Source: Oleispira sp963851095
Lineage (GTDB): Bacteria; Pseudomonadota; Gammaproteobacteria; Pseudomonadales; Oceanobacteraceae
Length of the DNA: 64,000 nucleotides
NCBI GenBank assembly: GCA_963851095.1
Contig: CAWKOX010000010.1
Location: forward strand, 186,001-250,000
Direction of reading: 5' to 3'
A model generated the notes under the pieces. It had not been told where the DNA came from and searched no databases. It saw nothing but the letters and a program-made list of their open reading frames with translations. Position 1 is the first letter of the stretch, and the number at the start of each line of letters is the position of its first letter. The position numbers were made by a program, and so were the translations under genes. Positions 35,766-45,916 of the stretch are shown here, in pieces.

Positions 35766-36966
35766 GTGCAAATCGTTGCCGATGAGAACATTCCCCTATT
35801 AGAACAATTCTTTAGTGAATTTGGTGAGATTCGTAAAGTTGCGGGTCGCACCATGACGAGTGAGGATGTGAAGGATGCGGATATTTTGTTGGTGCGCTCG
35901 GTAACGAAAGTAGACGAGGCATTGATTGCTAACAGTTCAGTAAAATTTATCGGCACCTGTACGATTGGTACAGACCACATTGATCTTAGCCTATCTAGAA
36001 TCGTTAAATCAGCAGCGCGAAGTCAATTGTCAGCAAAAGATTGCTTTTTCAAGTGCGCCTGGCTGCAATGCTGAAGCGGTGGTTGATTACGTATTAAGCG
36101 CGGTGAGTGTCTTGATTGATAAGCGCGATCAAATTTTTCAAGATATATCGGTTGGCATCATCGGTGTTGGTAATGTCGGCATGCGATTACGCGGTCGCTT
36201 AGAGGCGATGGGCGTTACAGTAATTGCTGTTGATCCTTTCAAAAACGCTGCGGAAGTCGGTGAATTATCGACTTTAGAGGATGCGCTGAAAGCCGATGTT
36301 GTGAGTTTGCACATTCCTATTACGGTGGCTGAAGATGCTGGGGAGCATGCAACGTATCATTTGATTAATGCGCAGCGTTTACAGCAAATGAAACCTAATG
36401 CGTGTTTGATTAATACGTGCCGAGGCTCGGTTGTTGATAATACAGCGTTAAAGTCTCATATGGATACGTTCGTTGATTTCGAAAGTATTATTGATGTGTG
36501 GGAAGGTGAGCCGAATTTAGACCTGCAGTTGATGAATCGATGCATGCTTGCAACGCCTCACATTGCGGGTTATTCGTTAGATGGAAAAATGCGGGGCACC
36601 GAGCAAGTTTATAAAGCATGTTGCCAAACTTTTGGCTTACCTATTCGAAATAAGTTAGCACAGTATTTACCAGAACCGTCGATTAAAAAGATTAAGTTTG
36701 GCGATAGTGTTCCCGTTCGTCAGGCGCTGCGTACGGCGATTAGAGCGGTTTATGAAGTGCGTGTTGATGATGGCATTATGCGCTCGACTTTATTGCGTAC
36801 TAATGGCGAAGCGCAAGCGATGCGAACTCAATTTGATTTATTAAGAAAAAATTATCCTTTACGACGTGACATTCCAACCATGCGAGTTGAAGTGCCGAGT
36901 AAACGTCAGGATTTACAGCAGGCTTTAGAAGCGGCAGGTTTTGATGTTCGCATGGGTAAGCGTTAA
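35766..36966 (+). pseudogene. pdxB: Erythronate-4-phosphate dehydrogenase with one frame change
   Basis: PdxB oxidises 4-phospho-erythronate in vitamin B6 synthesis. The N-terminal part (MQIVADENIP ... FIGTCTIGTDHIDL) and the rest (AYLESL ... FSSAPGCNAEAVVDYVL) lie in different frames, separated by one extra base near 35988. Removing it gives continuous family sequence of ~399 residues (E. coli 378). The NAD-binding motif GVGNVGMRLRGRL, NTCRGSVVDN and the catalytic histidine in ATPHIAGYS are intact, as is the C-terminal dimerisation domain. I prefer GTG 35766, which has a GAGG ribosome site and matches the family start, over ATG 35739. The frame change falls next to the broken acnB, so a local sequence-quality problem is suspected. 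Confidence 0.85.
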
Positions 36967-37030
36967 TTTATTCATTGGTTAAGCAAGAAAATTAAGATAA
37001 ATAAGCCAATAAGAAAAGAGGTTAAAAGTT

Positions 37031-37978
37031 TTGAATATTGAAACTGCACAATCGGGTCTTTTTGATGAAACCAGTCGTCATGCTCGTCTATTAGAATATT
37101 GCATTAAGCCTTCTGTCGATTCAGGTGTGGTAAAAATAGTTTTAAAAGAACTGATTCAATATACGCAAAATATTGTTGGCTTAAATTTAAATCTAGCGTT
37201 TGGTGCTTCTTTTTGGGATCGAATAAATCCTGCTTGGCGTCCAGAAGAACTGGTGCCTTTCGAGACGTTAGGTGAAGGGAAGTTATCAATGCCTGGTACT
37301 CAGGCAGATGTATTTGTTTGGTTGAATAGCCCTGATGCTGAATTAATTCCTCATGCGGTGATAGAAATTTATCAAAAAATGAAATCGATTGCGGATATTC
37401 AGTTAGATATTGAAGGCATTAAGAATAAACAATCTCGCGATCTCATTGGTTTTGTCGATGGCACCGCCAACGATGAAGATGACGAGCGCTTTCCTGTCGT
37501 TTTTATTCCAGAAGGTAAACCTGGAGCAGGGGGCACTTACGTATTGTCTCAACGCTGGCAGCATGATCTTGCCGCGTTTAATCACTTATCAATACATGAG
37601 CAAGAAAAAGTCGTTGGGCGTACTAAAGAAGAAGACGTTGAGCTGGAAGGTGATAGCATGCCTGAAGATTCACACGTTAGTCGAACCGATGCGGAAGTTG
37701 ATGGTGTAGGGATGGCGATTTATCGTCGCAGTTATCCTTATATGGCAAGCCAATTAAATATTGCTAGTGATCAGAAAGAAAAAAATAAACCCGATCATGG
37801 TTTGTACTTTTTGGCACTCGCGTGCGAAATGCAGCGCTTTACTGTTCAACTTGACCGCATGCTAGGATTAACCGAAGACGGTATTAGCGATAAGTTAATG
37901 CAGTTTTCTACCCCTAAAACAGGGTGTTATTGGTTTATGCCGAGTCAACATGATTTAAATAATTTGTTAGATTTATAG
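37031..37978 (+). CDS. Dyp-type heme peroxidase
   Basis: 315 residues of the dye-decolourising peroxidase family, close to E. coli YfeX (299). The signature GFVDGTAND, with the catalytic aspartate, is near residue 140. The segment DSHVSRTDAE holds the likely heme-ligand histidine (~216), and FLALACEMQRFTVQLDRML is the conserved C-terminal heme-pocket helix. There is no signal peptide, so it is cytoplasmic or encapsulated; no encapsulin gene is nearby. It starts at TTG 37031 with AGAGG upstream, 64 bases after pdxB. Confidence 0.92.
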   Translation: MNIETAQSGLFDETSRHARLLEYCIKPSVDSGVVKIVLKELIQYTQNIVGLNLNLAFGASFWDRINPAWRPEELVPFETLGEGKLSMPGTQADVFVWLNSPDAELIPHAVIEIYQKMKSIADIQLDIEGIKNKQSRDLIGFVDGTANDEDDERFPVVFIPEGKPGAGGTYVLSQRWQHDLAAFNHLSIHEQEKVVGRTKEEDVELEGDSMPEDSHVSRTDAEVDGVGMAIYRRSYPYMASQLNIASDQKEKNKPDHGLYFLALACEMQRFTVQLDRMLGLTEDGISDKLMQFSTPKTGCYWFMPSQHDLNNLLDL

Positions 37979-38033
37979 CGCGCATAAGTAGAAAGATAAA
38001 GCTGACTTAGGGTCTATGTTAATTTTTAAAAAC

Positions 38034-38071
38034 TATATAAAAGTGTTTAATGTTTCTTTAACTTTTATATA
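38034..38071. repeat. AT-rich inverted repeat
   Basis: TATATAAAAGT at 38034-38044 is perfectly inverted at 38061-38071 with a 16-base loop. It lies between the Dyp peroxidase and the DUF6160-like gene. It could be a weak terminator of the former or an operator for the latter. Confidence 0.5.
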
Positions 38072-38244
38072 ATTTAAAGACTAAAAAATCACCTGCTGAT
38101 AAAACACTCGTACCATTATTTAGCTATTGGAAAATATTTTCTAATAGTTAAATATCATTTATAGCTTAATATCCTTTTAATACATTGCGACGATGATTTT
38201 GCCTATTTACACTCCTGAAAAAATAAGTTTCATCAGGAAATAAT

Positions 38245-39063
38245 ATGCAAAAAAATATTCTGAGTTTATGTATTCTAACCGCTAGCGCCTTAGCTCATTC
38301 TGGCTTTGAACCCGTAGGGGATGACGCGCTAGCAAACATTAGTGGACAGTCAGGTATTACTATTGATGCCGACCTTTATGCGACGATTGGTAGTGTTGAA
38401 TACACGGATGAAGGAAGTATCGGTATAAATAATATTGTGATTGGTGGAGCAAATAAACAAACGTATTTTGGAATTGATTGGGGCCCAGGCTCTCACTCTG
38501 GAAATAAGTTGGATGGCTCACTATTAACTATTGATGTTTTACCTGATGGTGATTTGGTCATTGCTGGAGGGGTTGATCCTAGTGTTGGAGGAATCATTGA
38601 TTTTGGTATCACAACTGGTAGCATCCAGTTACACAGTGCCAATAAGCAAGTTACAGCAACGCTTGTCGACTCGATCAGTCTTAGTGGAGTGACGACTAAG
38701 TTTCGTATGAAAATAGATGCGGCAACGTCGCACATTTTTACGGAAATGGATATCGGTATATCGGATTTGGATATTGATATTTCATCATTAAATATGAAAA
38801 TTGAGGATGTCTTTGTTGCTTCTTCAAATTATTTAGAGTCAAAAAAAGAATGGGGTCAGCAAGGTGTATCATTAAGTGATATTGTAACGGCCATCAAAAT
38901 AGATGTGCATGCTGATGATGATGGACTTCATATCGACCCTCAAAGCCTAGTCTTTGATATGGGGGTTGGCGCGATATCCATTGCAGATGCGTCGGTTGGA
39001 TCATTCTATTTAGATAATGTTGATTTTTCAAACATGTCTGTGGTTATTTCAGGCCATCAATAA
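38245..39063 (+). CDS. DUF6160-like exported protein
   Basis: 272 residues with a short signal peptide (~1-18). After it stands the segment GDDALANISGQSGITIDADL, characteristic of a group of exported proteins in Acinetobacter and marine gammaproteobacteria (DUF6160-type, some near pilus-like Fil genes). The rest alternates Ile/Val/Leu with Asp/Gly/Ser and should be extended beta structure. Function is unknown; surface assembly is a guess. Ribosome site AGGAAA precedes the ATG. It converges with the hybrid histidine kinase gene. Confidence 0.7.
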   Translation: MQKNILSLCILTASALAHSGFEPVGDDALANISGQSGITIDADLYATIGSVEYTDEGSIGINNIVIGGANKQTYFGIDWGPGSHSGNKLDGSLLTIDVLPDGDLVIAGGVDPSVGGIIDFGITTGSIQLHSANKQVTATLVDSISLSGVTTKFRMKIDAATSHIFTEMDIGISDLDIDISSLNMKIEDVFVASSNYLESKKEWGQQGVSLSDIVTAIKIDVHADDDGLHIDPQSLVFDMGVGAISIADASVGSFYLDNVDFSNMSVVISGHQ

Positions 39064-39117
39064 AATTGGTGGCTTCTCTTTAGCTGCCGCTAGTGAATTA
39101 CAATTGTTATTTCTGAG

Positions 39118-41853
39118 CTAATTTCTAGATTTAGTCACTTGAGCTTGGGTGATGGTTAAAATATCGATCAAAATATTCTGATCGATCGGTTTGCTCAAAA
39201 AGTCGTCCATTCCTGATATCAGTGCTTTACCTCTTGATTCTTTCATTGAGTGAGCGCTGACAGCAACAATTTTACAAGGCTCTAAATTGTTTTCTTTCTC
39301 GTATTGTCGGATGTCATCGGTGGTTTGATAGCCGTCTTTAACCGGCATTTCAATATCCATTAATACTAAATCATAGCGCTTACCTTGTTCGCGCATGAGG
39401 GTTAAAGCATCCACCCCACCAGCAACAATATCGGCTTCAATTTTATACTTATTCAGCATTTTTTTCATGATCATACGGTTAACGGCATTATCGTCTACCG
39501 CCAGTACACGAAGTTGTGAGAAGTTGGGCACGATAATATCAGGCTTATTTTGTTGGTTTAATAGGCTGGACTTAGGGGTACTGCTATCACATGACCGTAA
39601 TGCGTGTCTCAATTTTTGAGACGTGATAGGTGAAGATACAATATGAACAGCTTCACTAATTTTATGAGGGTGATCAGAGATAATAATAATGTTTTGAGCG
39701 GGAACGCCTAGCTCCATGAGCTCAGATAGATGAGCGGTGTCGCTGATGACATTAATTTCAGTATCGTACTTCAACATATGGCGGCTTGCCGTTTTAACTT
39801 CCCATTCCTGTAACTGATCTTTTATAAGCGTTTCTTGATAATGGCTAGACAGTAATAAGCAAACGTTTTGTTCTGAATTCAAGCGATTATCGTTTTCTCT
39901 TTCGGTAATTTTAATGGTGGCAGTAAACCAGAAAGTAGCCCCTTTTCCTGGCAAGCTATGAACACCAATTTCACCGCTCATTAAGCGGGTAAGCTTTTTA
40001 CTAATGGCAAGCCCTAGGCCAGTCCCCCCTTTTTCCCGGGAGCTACTTGCGTCAACTTGGACAAAGGGTTGAAAGAGAATATTTTGTTGTTCGTAAGTAA
40101 GCCCGCAGCCGCTGTCTTCGACTTCTATATAAAGTTTGTTTTTAAAGTCCTCAGCTAATTGAATATTGATCACAACTTGTCCTCGAGTTGTGAATTTAAA
40201 GGCATTGCTTATGAGATTCAGTAAGATCTGTTTGAACCGTACAGGGTCAGAGATAATTCGTTTAGGCGCATTCTGGTGCATTCTGACGAATAACTTAATG
40301 TTGTTTTGACTCGCAAGTACACTGAAGAAATTTGCACATTCGTTGACGACATCTTCCAGATCAAATTCAATGGGTTCTAACTCAAGTTTATCGGCTTCGA
40401 TTTTTGAGTAATCAAGAATATTATTAAGAATTTCTAGCAGTGTCTGGCCTGATTTATTAATCGTATCAATATAAAGCGATTGGTCTTCAGTGGGGGCGGT
40501 ATCTAATAACAGCTGAGCAGAACCTAAAACACCATTCATCGGAGTGCGAATTTCATGGCTAATGGTGGCGATAAACTCATCTTTCAGGCGGTTACTGTTT
40601 TCCAATTGGATATTGGCTTGCAATAATATTTCTCGAGACTTGGCTTCTATCTCAACTTTCTCTTTTTCAATCAAGTTAATACGGTCAGCAAGAGCAATGG
40701 ATAGCAGAATTACCTCGATAGCAGAACCCACTTGTAAGGCTACTTGGCTGGCGTACTCTATGGGTAGTACATTCAGTGCACCCAGCATGCTTATGCTGCC
40801 AGATATTAAGAAGATCGCCCATGCAATTACAAATACTTTTGCCGTTCTGTTACCTGTGAGTGCGGTTAAGCAAGCGATTAAAAATACAAAATTAAAGAAT
40901 ATGAACGTGCAGAACAGAGCAGCAATCATCCCTATGTCATAGTCAGCAAATATGACCAAAGGTAGGGTGAGGAAGAGAGAGATAGCAATCAGTACAAGAC
41001 CCTTGTCAAACTTTGGCGTTAGCGAATTAGTCTGTAAGATACTGCGGGCAAAAAGCGATGCAAAAAACAGGGATAATACGCCAAGAAAAGGAATGCTGGT
41101 ATTCGCCCAAGTTGTGCTGTTAGGCCAAAAATATTCGAAACTAAAGCCCTGAATACTCGCTTGGAACAAGGTGAAGGTGCTGATGTAAATAATATAATAT
41201 AAGTAACTGCGCTCACGTACCGACAAGTAGATGAATAAGTTGTACATGATCATGACAAACATAATGCCAAAATAGAGGCCTTGCATGCCGTTATTGAAAG
41301 CTATGTGTTTCGGAAAGTGATCAACGTGCCAAAGATGCAAAGGCACTTGCAAGCTATCTTGGGTTTTTACATGTAGGTAATACAGGTTGCTTTCTTGCTT
41401 AGGCTTAAGCTTAAAAACAAAATCAGTTGTGTCTATATCTCGCTGTGAGAAAGGGCTACGATCACCTGTGTAAATGACGGAGTATTCATTATTTTCATCA
41501 GGAGAGTATAGGGCAAGATAATCGAGTAAGGAAAATGGGACTTCTAATAACCAGTCGCTATTAACTAACTCTGCAGGGAAGTTCAGCCGAAAACGTAACC
41601 AATAACCAGACGACGTATAGCCTTTATTAAACGTATATTGATTACTTTGGGTAAAAGAAGATTGAGGAAGCCTACGGACCTGCTCTAAAGTTAGTTGATT
41701 CGAGCTATCCTCGATCCATTCGACGGTAGCGCCAAGATTGATAGTGATATCTTCAGCAGCAACTGTAGAGCCTAAGTTGGCATGCGCACTTGACAGTATT
41801 AGCCAAAAACTAATAAAAGTGACGATCCGTATCGCTATTGAATTTTGGGGCAT
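39118..41853 (-). CDS. 7TMR-DISM hybrid sensor histidine kinase with receiver domain
   Basis: 911 residues from ATG 41853, which is preceded by GGAAAC and opens a signal peptide; earlier in-frame starts at 41862 and TTG 41871 exist. A periplasmic 7TMR-DISMED2 domain (~35-175) is followed by seven membrane helices (~185-385), HisKA with the phospho-accepting histidine in FIATISHEIRTPMNG (~430), HATPase (GTGLGLAISKKL) and a C-terminal receiver with its aspartate in YDLVLMDIEMPVKDG (~840). DISMED2 domains are thought to bind carbohydrates. No histidine phosphotransfer or separate response regulator gene is adjacent. The output is unknown. Confidence 0.94.
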   Translation of the reverse strand: MPQNSIAIRIVTFISFWLILSSAHANLGSTVAAEDITINLGATVEWIEDSSNQLTLEQVRRLPQSSFTQSNQYTFNKGYTSSGYWLRFRLNFPAELVNSDWLLEVPFSLLDYLALYSPDENNEYSVIYTGDRSPFSQRDIDTTDFVFKLKPKQESNLYYLHVKTQDSLQVPLHLWHVDHFPKHIAFNNGMQGLYFGIMFVMIMYNLFIYLSVRERSYLYYIIYISTFTLFQASIQGFSFEYFWPNSTTWANTSIPFLGVLSLFFASLFARSILQTNSLTPKFDKGLVLIAISLFLTLPLVIFADYDIGMIAALFCTFIFFNFVFLIACLTALTGNRTAKVFVIAWAIFLISGSISMLGALNVLPIEYASQVALQVGSAIEVILLSIALADRINLIEKEKVEIEAKSREILLQANIQLENSNRLKDEFIATISHEIRTPMNGVLGSAQLLLDTAPTEDQSLYIDTINKSGQTLLEILNNILDYSKIEADKLELEPIEFDLEDVVNECANFFSVLASQNNIKLFVRMHQNAPKRIISDPVRFKQILLNLISNAFKFTTRGQVVINIQLAEDFKNKLYIEVEDSGCGLTYEQQNILFQPFVQVDASSSREKGGTGLGLAISKKLTRLMSGEIGVHSLPGKGATFWFTATIKITERENDNRLNSEQNVCLLLSSHYQETLIKDQLQEWEVKTASRHMLKYDTEINVISDTAHLSELMELGVPAQNIIIISDHPHKISEAVHIVSSPITSQKLRHALRSCDSSTPKSSLLNQQNKPDIIVPNFSQLRVLAVDDNAVNRMIMKKMLNKYKIEADIVAGGVDALTLMREQGKRYDLVLMDIEMPVKDGYQTTDDIRQYEKENNLEPCKIVAVSAHSMKESRGKALISGMDDFLSKPIDQNILIDILTITQAQVTKSRN

Positions 41854-41929
41854 TGTTTCCATTTCAACCAAAGTCCGTATTTAAGTATTCTAGTATAAAG
41901 CAGTGCCGTGTTCTTTGGTTGATTTATTG

Positions 41930-43018
41930 TTAGTTTTGTAACCAGTGTGGCATCTGTTCATACTCAAGTGCAATGTTTTCACCAATGGCGATACCTAGAG
42001 GGGCTTCTGTTTCCGCTTTCCAGGTAATTGTTGAGCCTTGATTGTTTTTCGTCAAGCTAATAGCAATTTCATGCTGGTAGCCGCGACCAATATAGGTGCT
42101 GTCGATAAGCGTGATTCCTGTATTTTGGAAGCTGTGACTTAGCACTAAATATTGAGGCTTGAATAGCCAGTAGCCAGAGTTGTCGATATCTCTAGGCCAT
42201 TGGTTTGAAATTCTATCCAAAACTTGCTGGCTGTGTTTCAGCGTTGCAAGGTTACCACACTCCATGAATTCTGCGACGGCTAGTGTATTTGGATTGTTGA
42301 ACACTTTGGCAGGAATGTCGAGTTGTTCAATACGTCCATTTACCATCACTGCCGTTTTATCTGCAAAAGCAAAGGCTTCGTCTTTTGCGTGCGTCACAAA
42401 AATACAGCTAATATCATGTTTTTTAAGTAGCTGGCGTAGATCTGCCATCATGCGACGCTTCACCTGGCCATCAATGTTGGAGAAGGGTTCATCCATTAAT
42501 AGAAGTTTTGGCTTGGGCGCAAGCGCTCGGGCGACTGCGATACGTTGTTGCTGACCACCGGATAATTCATGGGGGTAGCGGTGCTCTAGGTCCGCCAACT
42601 CTACAAGCTCTAAGCTCTCTCTAATGCGCAGCTGTCTTGCAGGTTTATCTAGGTGGGATAAGCCGTACGCGATATTTTGGCCAACCGTCATGTGTGGAAA
42701 CAGCGCATAATCTTGAAAAATAAAACCAATTGAGCGTTCCTCAGGCGGCTGGTTGATCTTTTGCTCTGAAAAAACCGTGTCGCCAAATAAGCTTATCTGG
42801 CCTTTTTGAGGTATCGAAAGACCAGCAATTGCTTTTAACGCGGTTGTTTTTCCGCAACCGCTGGGGCCAAGCAGACAAAGGATTTCCCCTTCCACAATGT
42901 CGAACGTCAATGCTTGCAGAATTTCTTGTTTATCAATTGCTAGTTGAACATTAAACAATTCAAGCGCAATGTCTTTGCTTGAAATAGATTCTTCATAACT
43001 CATAGTGTGATCTTTCAT
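41930..43018 (-). CDS. fbpC: Iron(III) ABC transporter ATPase
   Basis: 362 residues. Walker A GPSGCGKTT, signature LSGGQQQRIAVARALA and Walker B LLLMDEPFSNID are followed by a C-terminal TOBE-like region (~240-360), as in FbpC/PotA-type importers. It energises uptake of ferric iron delivered by FbpA through FbpB. It is the third gene of fbpA-fbpB-fbpC, 15 bases after fbpB. Confidence 0.93.
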   Translation of the reverse strand: MKDHTMSYEESISSKDIALELFNVQLAIDKQEILQALTFDIVEGEILCLLGPSGCGKTTALKAIAGLSIPQKGQISLFGDTVFSEQKINQPPEERSIGFIFQDYALFPHMTVGQNIAYGLSHLDKPARQLRIRESLELVELADLEHRYPHELSGGQQQRIAVARALAPKPKLLLMDEPFSNIDGQVKRRMMADLRQLLKKHDISCIFVTHAKDEAFAFADKTAVMVNGRIEQLDIPAKVFNNPNTLAVAEFMECGNLATLKHSQQVLDRISNQWPRDIDNSGYWLFKPQYLVLSHSFQNTGITLIDSTYIGRGYQHEIAISLTKNNQGSTITWKAETEAPLGIAIGENIALEYEQMPHWLQN

Positions 43019-43033
43019 ACCGAATGCGTTGCC

Positions 43034-44698
43034 TTATTGCATTTTCTGGCTACGGCTAAGCAGCAGAATAGGGAGTAGGCTAACGACAATAATAAGGAGT
43101 GCGCTCGACGCAGCATGTTCTAATTGTTCATCAGAGGCAAATTGGAAAACATAGGTTGCCAAGGTTTCAAAGTCAAAAGGGCGCAAAAGCAAAGAGGCGG
43201 GCAGCTCTTTGACACATTCAATAAAGACCAGTAGAAAAGCACTCACTAGTGCAGGTCGTAAAATGGGGAGGTGTATTTTGTGAAAGGTTTTAAATCGAGA
43301 GGCCTTAAGCATGGTTGATGCTGAATCAAGGTTGGTCGGCATCTGTTTGTAAGCCGCTTGAATACTGCCGTTGCCTATCGCTGAAAAGCGAATAACGAAT
43401 GCGATGATTAAGGCAAAGCTGGTTCCAGAGAATATAAGGCCTACTTTTTCAAAGCCTAGCCATTGAATAAAATGATTCAGTCCTATATCCAGCTGACTCA
43501 GTGGAATAAGAATACCAATCGCTAATACCGTACCGGGAATGGCATAACCGAGGGATGATAAGCTCAGCTTAGATTGGTTTTGAGCACTCGGAATAAAGCG
43601 TTGCTGGCTATTGAATAATAGAGCAATAGTCGTAGCAATGAGTGCTGCACTGGCCGCCAATATAAACGTATCTTGAGCGTGTAGCCAAACCTTACTATTG
43701 CTGTTTTCTAACCAGTAGTCGACGCAATAGCCGATTAAGGTGATCAAAGGAATCAAAAAGCCTAAGCAAAAAACGAAGCCGCAAAAAAACCAAATACTGA
43801 AGGCTCTTAGGCGGCTCGCTTTGACCGGCTCAGTGCTTTTGCCGGTGCGACTGTTAAAGTGAAGCTGTCTCTTGCGGCTGTATTTTTCTAAGGTTGTTAA
43901 GCTAATGACAAATAAAAGCGTTAAACAAGAAATTTTAGCGGCACTGGTTAGGCTGCCATAGACCAACCAACTGTCATAGATTGCAGTTGTTAAGGTATTA
44001 ATGGCAAATAATTGCACCGTGCCATAATCCGCTAGAGATTCCATAGCGACTAATGTGCAGCCAACCGCAAGGGCGGGTCGTGCTAGCGGAAGGTGAATCG
44101 TCCAAAATATTTTACGCTGACTAGCGCCCATAAGCTGAGCGGCTTGGCTTAAGCTTTCTGAGCTTTGTTGAAAGGTATTGCGTAATAATAAAAATATATA
44201 AGGGTAAAGGGCGAGACCCAGCATTAAGCTGGCACCCCAGCGGCTGCGGATATCGATAAACCAATAATCACTGGGTGATTGCCAGTCAAATAAGGCTCTT
44301 AAACTGGATTGAATGGGGCCCGCATAATCCAGTGCGTCGGTATAAATATAAGCTGAGATATAGGCGGGTATTGCCAGAGGAAAAACCATCATCCATTGTA
44401 GGTATCGTCTTCCTGTAAACTCATAGCGAGCACACCACCAAGCGGGTGCGATTGCGAATAGACAGGCAAATACTAGGGTTCCAAAAACAATAGACAAACT
44501 ATTTTGAATGTACTCGAGTAGAACCGTATCGATTAAATTACTGAACGTAGTATCTCCTTTGTCAATGAATACCATGCTTGCAAGGGATTCAAAGAGTAGG
44601 GCGATAATGGGCATAAGCATGATGAAGCAAATTAATGCAGTGCTTACAGGCATGATAAAGCCCGCAATGCGCGGGCTTGTATTAGGTTTTACATTCAT
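43034..44698 (-). CDS. fbpB: Iron(III) ABC transporter permease
   Basis: 554 residues with about twelve membrane helices arranged as two fused permease halves (BPD-type EAA loops near GASQRKIFWTIHLPLARPAL at ~195 and LKASRFKTFHKIHLPILRP at ~475). The duplicated form is typical of FbpB-type iron permeases. It lies between fbpA and fbpC, 69 bases after fbpA. Confidence 0.93.
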   Translation of the reverse strand: MNVKPNTSPRIAGFIMPVSTALICFIMLMPIIALLFESLASMVFIDKGDTTFSNLIDTVLLEYIQNSLSIVFGTLVFACLFAIAPAWWCARYEFTGRRYLQWMMVFPLAIPAYISAYIYTDALDYAGPIQSSLRALFDWQSPSDYWFIDIRSRWGASLMLGLALYPYIFLLLRNTFQQSSESLSQAAQLMGASQRKIFWTIHLPLARPALAVGCTLVAMESLADYGTVQLFAINTLTTAIYDSWLVYGSLTSAAKISCLTLLFVISLTTLEKYSRKRQLHFNSRTGKSTEPVKASRLRAFSIWFFCGFVFCLGFLIPLITLIGYCVDYWLENSNSKVWLHAQDTFILAASAALIATTIALLFNSQQRFIPSAQNQSKLSLSSLGYAIPGTVLAIGILIPLSQLDIGLNHFIQWLGFEKVGLIFSGTSFALIIAFVIRFSAIGNGSIQAAYKQMPTNLDSASTMLKASRFKTFHKIHLPILRPALVSAFLLVFIECVKELPASLLLRPFDFETLATYVFQFASDEQLEHAASSALLIIVVSLLPILLLSRSQKMQ

Positions 44699-44767
44699 TT
44701 AATTCGGTTACTTTTAATTCAATAACAATAACAATCGTAACAATTCGTATATCGATTGGATTGTGTA

Positions 44768-45778
44768 TTATAAATCAAAATGAACCTTGTCGAGCAATTT
44801 TAATGCTTGCTTGCGATTTTCTGCGATTTTTTCTAGCGGTAACGTGTCTTCTTTAAACTCACCCCAGCCTTTGACTAGTTCATTAGGCTCTGCATCAGGA
44901 GAAACAGGGTATTCCATGTTTAGGTCGGCGTATAAGGTTTGCGCTTTCTTTGCCGCTAAAAATTCAAGCAGTTTTTGCGCGGATTTTTTGTGGGGGGCGT
45001 ATTTGGCAATGACGGCGCCAGACACGTTAATGTGAGAACCACGGTCTTCTTGATTCGGGAAATTTAGGTTAACGGCTTCTGCCCAAGGTACCTGCTTAGG
45101 ATCTTGTAGCATCTTTCCTAAGTAATAGCTGTTGCCTAAAGAAATATCGCACAGACCTTCTTTAATCGCTTTTACTTGGCCACGATCGTTACCTTGTGGC
45201 TTGCGTGCTAGGTTAGCTTTTACACCTTTTAGCCAGGTTTCAGTCTCTGCTTCACCGTGATGAGCAATCATAGAAGCGACTAGACCTAAGTTGTAAGGGT
45301 GTTTACCAGAGCGAGTGCAAATACGGCCTTTGAATTTAGCATCGGCTAGGTCTTCGTAGCGAATGTTGCTAAGGTTGCCTGCTCGTTCTTTTGAAGAGTA
45401 AACGTTACGGACACGCTTGGTGAGGGCTAGCCAGTGATTTTCTGAATCACGAAACTGTGTTGGTATATGGCTTAGGTCTTCAGAAAGCTGATAAGCCTGA
45501 CTCAATCCATCTTCTTTTAATTGTAATAACTTACTGAAATCTGAGGTAAGTACTAAGTCGGCAGGTGATAGATCACCTTCGCGCTGAAGGCGTTGAATAA
45601 GGCCTTTCTTAGCAAAGATAACCTTAGTTTCAATGCCGGTGCTTTTCGTAAACTCCGCCAAAATAGGCTCAATTAAAAACGGTTGGCGAAATGAATAAAT
45701 ATTGACTTGTTCAGCCTGAGCAATGCCTGTTAGAAGGCTAGATGATGCTAAAGCTAGAGTTAATAAAAGGGATCGCAT
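44768..45778 (-). CDS. fbpA: Iron(III)-binding periplasmic protein
   Basis: 336 residues with a signal peptide ending GIAQA. The mature protein has the transferrin-like bacterial ferric-binding fold. Paired tyrosines in LGNSYYLGKM (~220) are the iron ligands of FbpA/FutA. KVIFAKKGLIQRLQREG and AKFKGRICTRSGKHPYN are also typical. Ribosome site AGGAAG precedes the ATG, and a Fur-like box overlaps the expected promoter. It is the first gene of fbpABC, so iron-starvation induction is expected. Confidence 0.94.
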   Translation of the reverse strand: MRSLLLTLALASSSLLTGIAQAEQVNIYSFRQPFLIEPILAEFTKSTGIETKVIFAKKGLIQRLQREGDLSPADLVLTSDFSKLLQLKEDGLSQAYQLSEDLSHIPTQFRDSENHWLALTKRVRNVYSSKERAGNLSNIRYEDLADAKFKGRICTRSGKHPYNLGLVASMIAHHGEAETETWLKGVKANLARKPQGNDRGQVKAIKEGLCDISLGNSYYLGKMLQDPKQVPWAEAVNLNFPNQEDRGSHINVSGAVIAKYAPHKKSAQKLLEFLAAKKAQTLYADLNMEYPVSPDAEPNELVKGWGEFKEDTLPLEKIAENRKQALKLLDKVHFDL

Positions 45779-45795
45779 AAGGCTTCCTAAGGTTA

Positions 45796-45814
45796 GTAAA
45801 TGATAACCATTACT
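45796..45814. promoter_or_regulatory. Fur box upstream of fbpA
   Basis: The 19-base sequence GTAAATGATAACCATTACT matches about 14 of 19 positions of the GATAATGATAATCATTATC consensus and is itself nearly palindromic. It ends 18 bases before the fbpA start codon, where a repressor would block transcription or the start region. Confidence 0.7.
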
Positions 45815-45916
45815 ATCTTAACAGTAAGTTGGGCTAAGAACAGTATCTTGTGATTATTCTTTTCAACAAATAAGTAAAGTTTGGTAAGAAAACAAATTTT
45901 GAGTGGGTGAGCAGAT

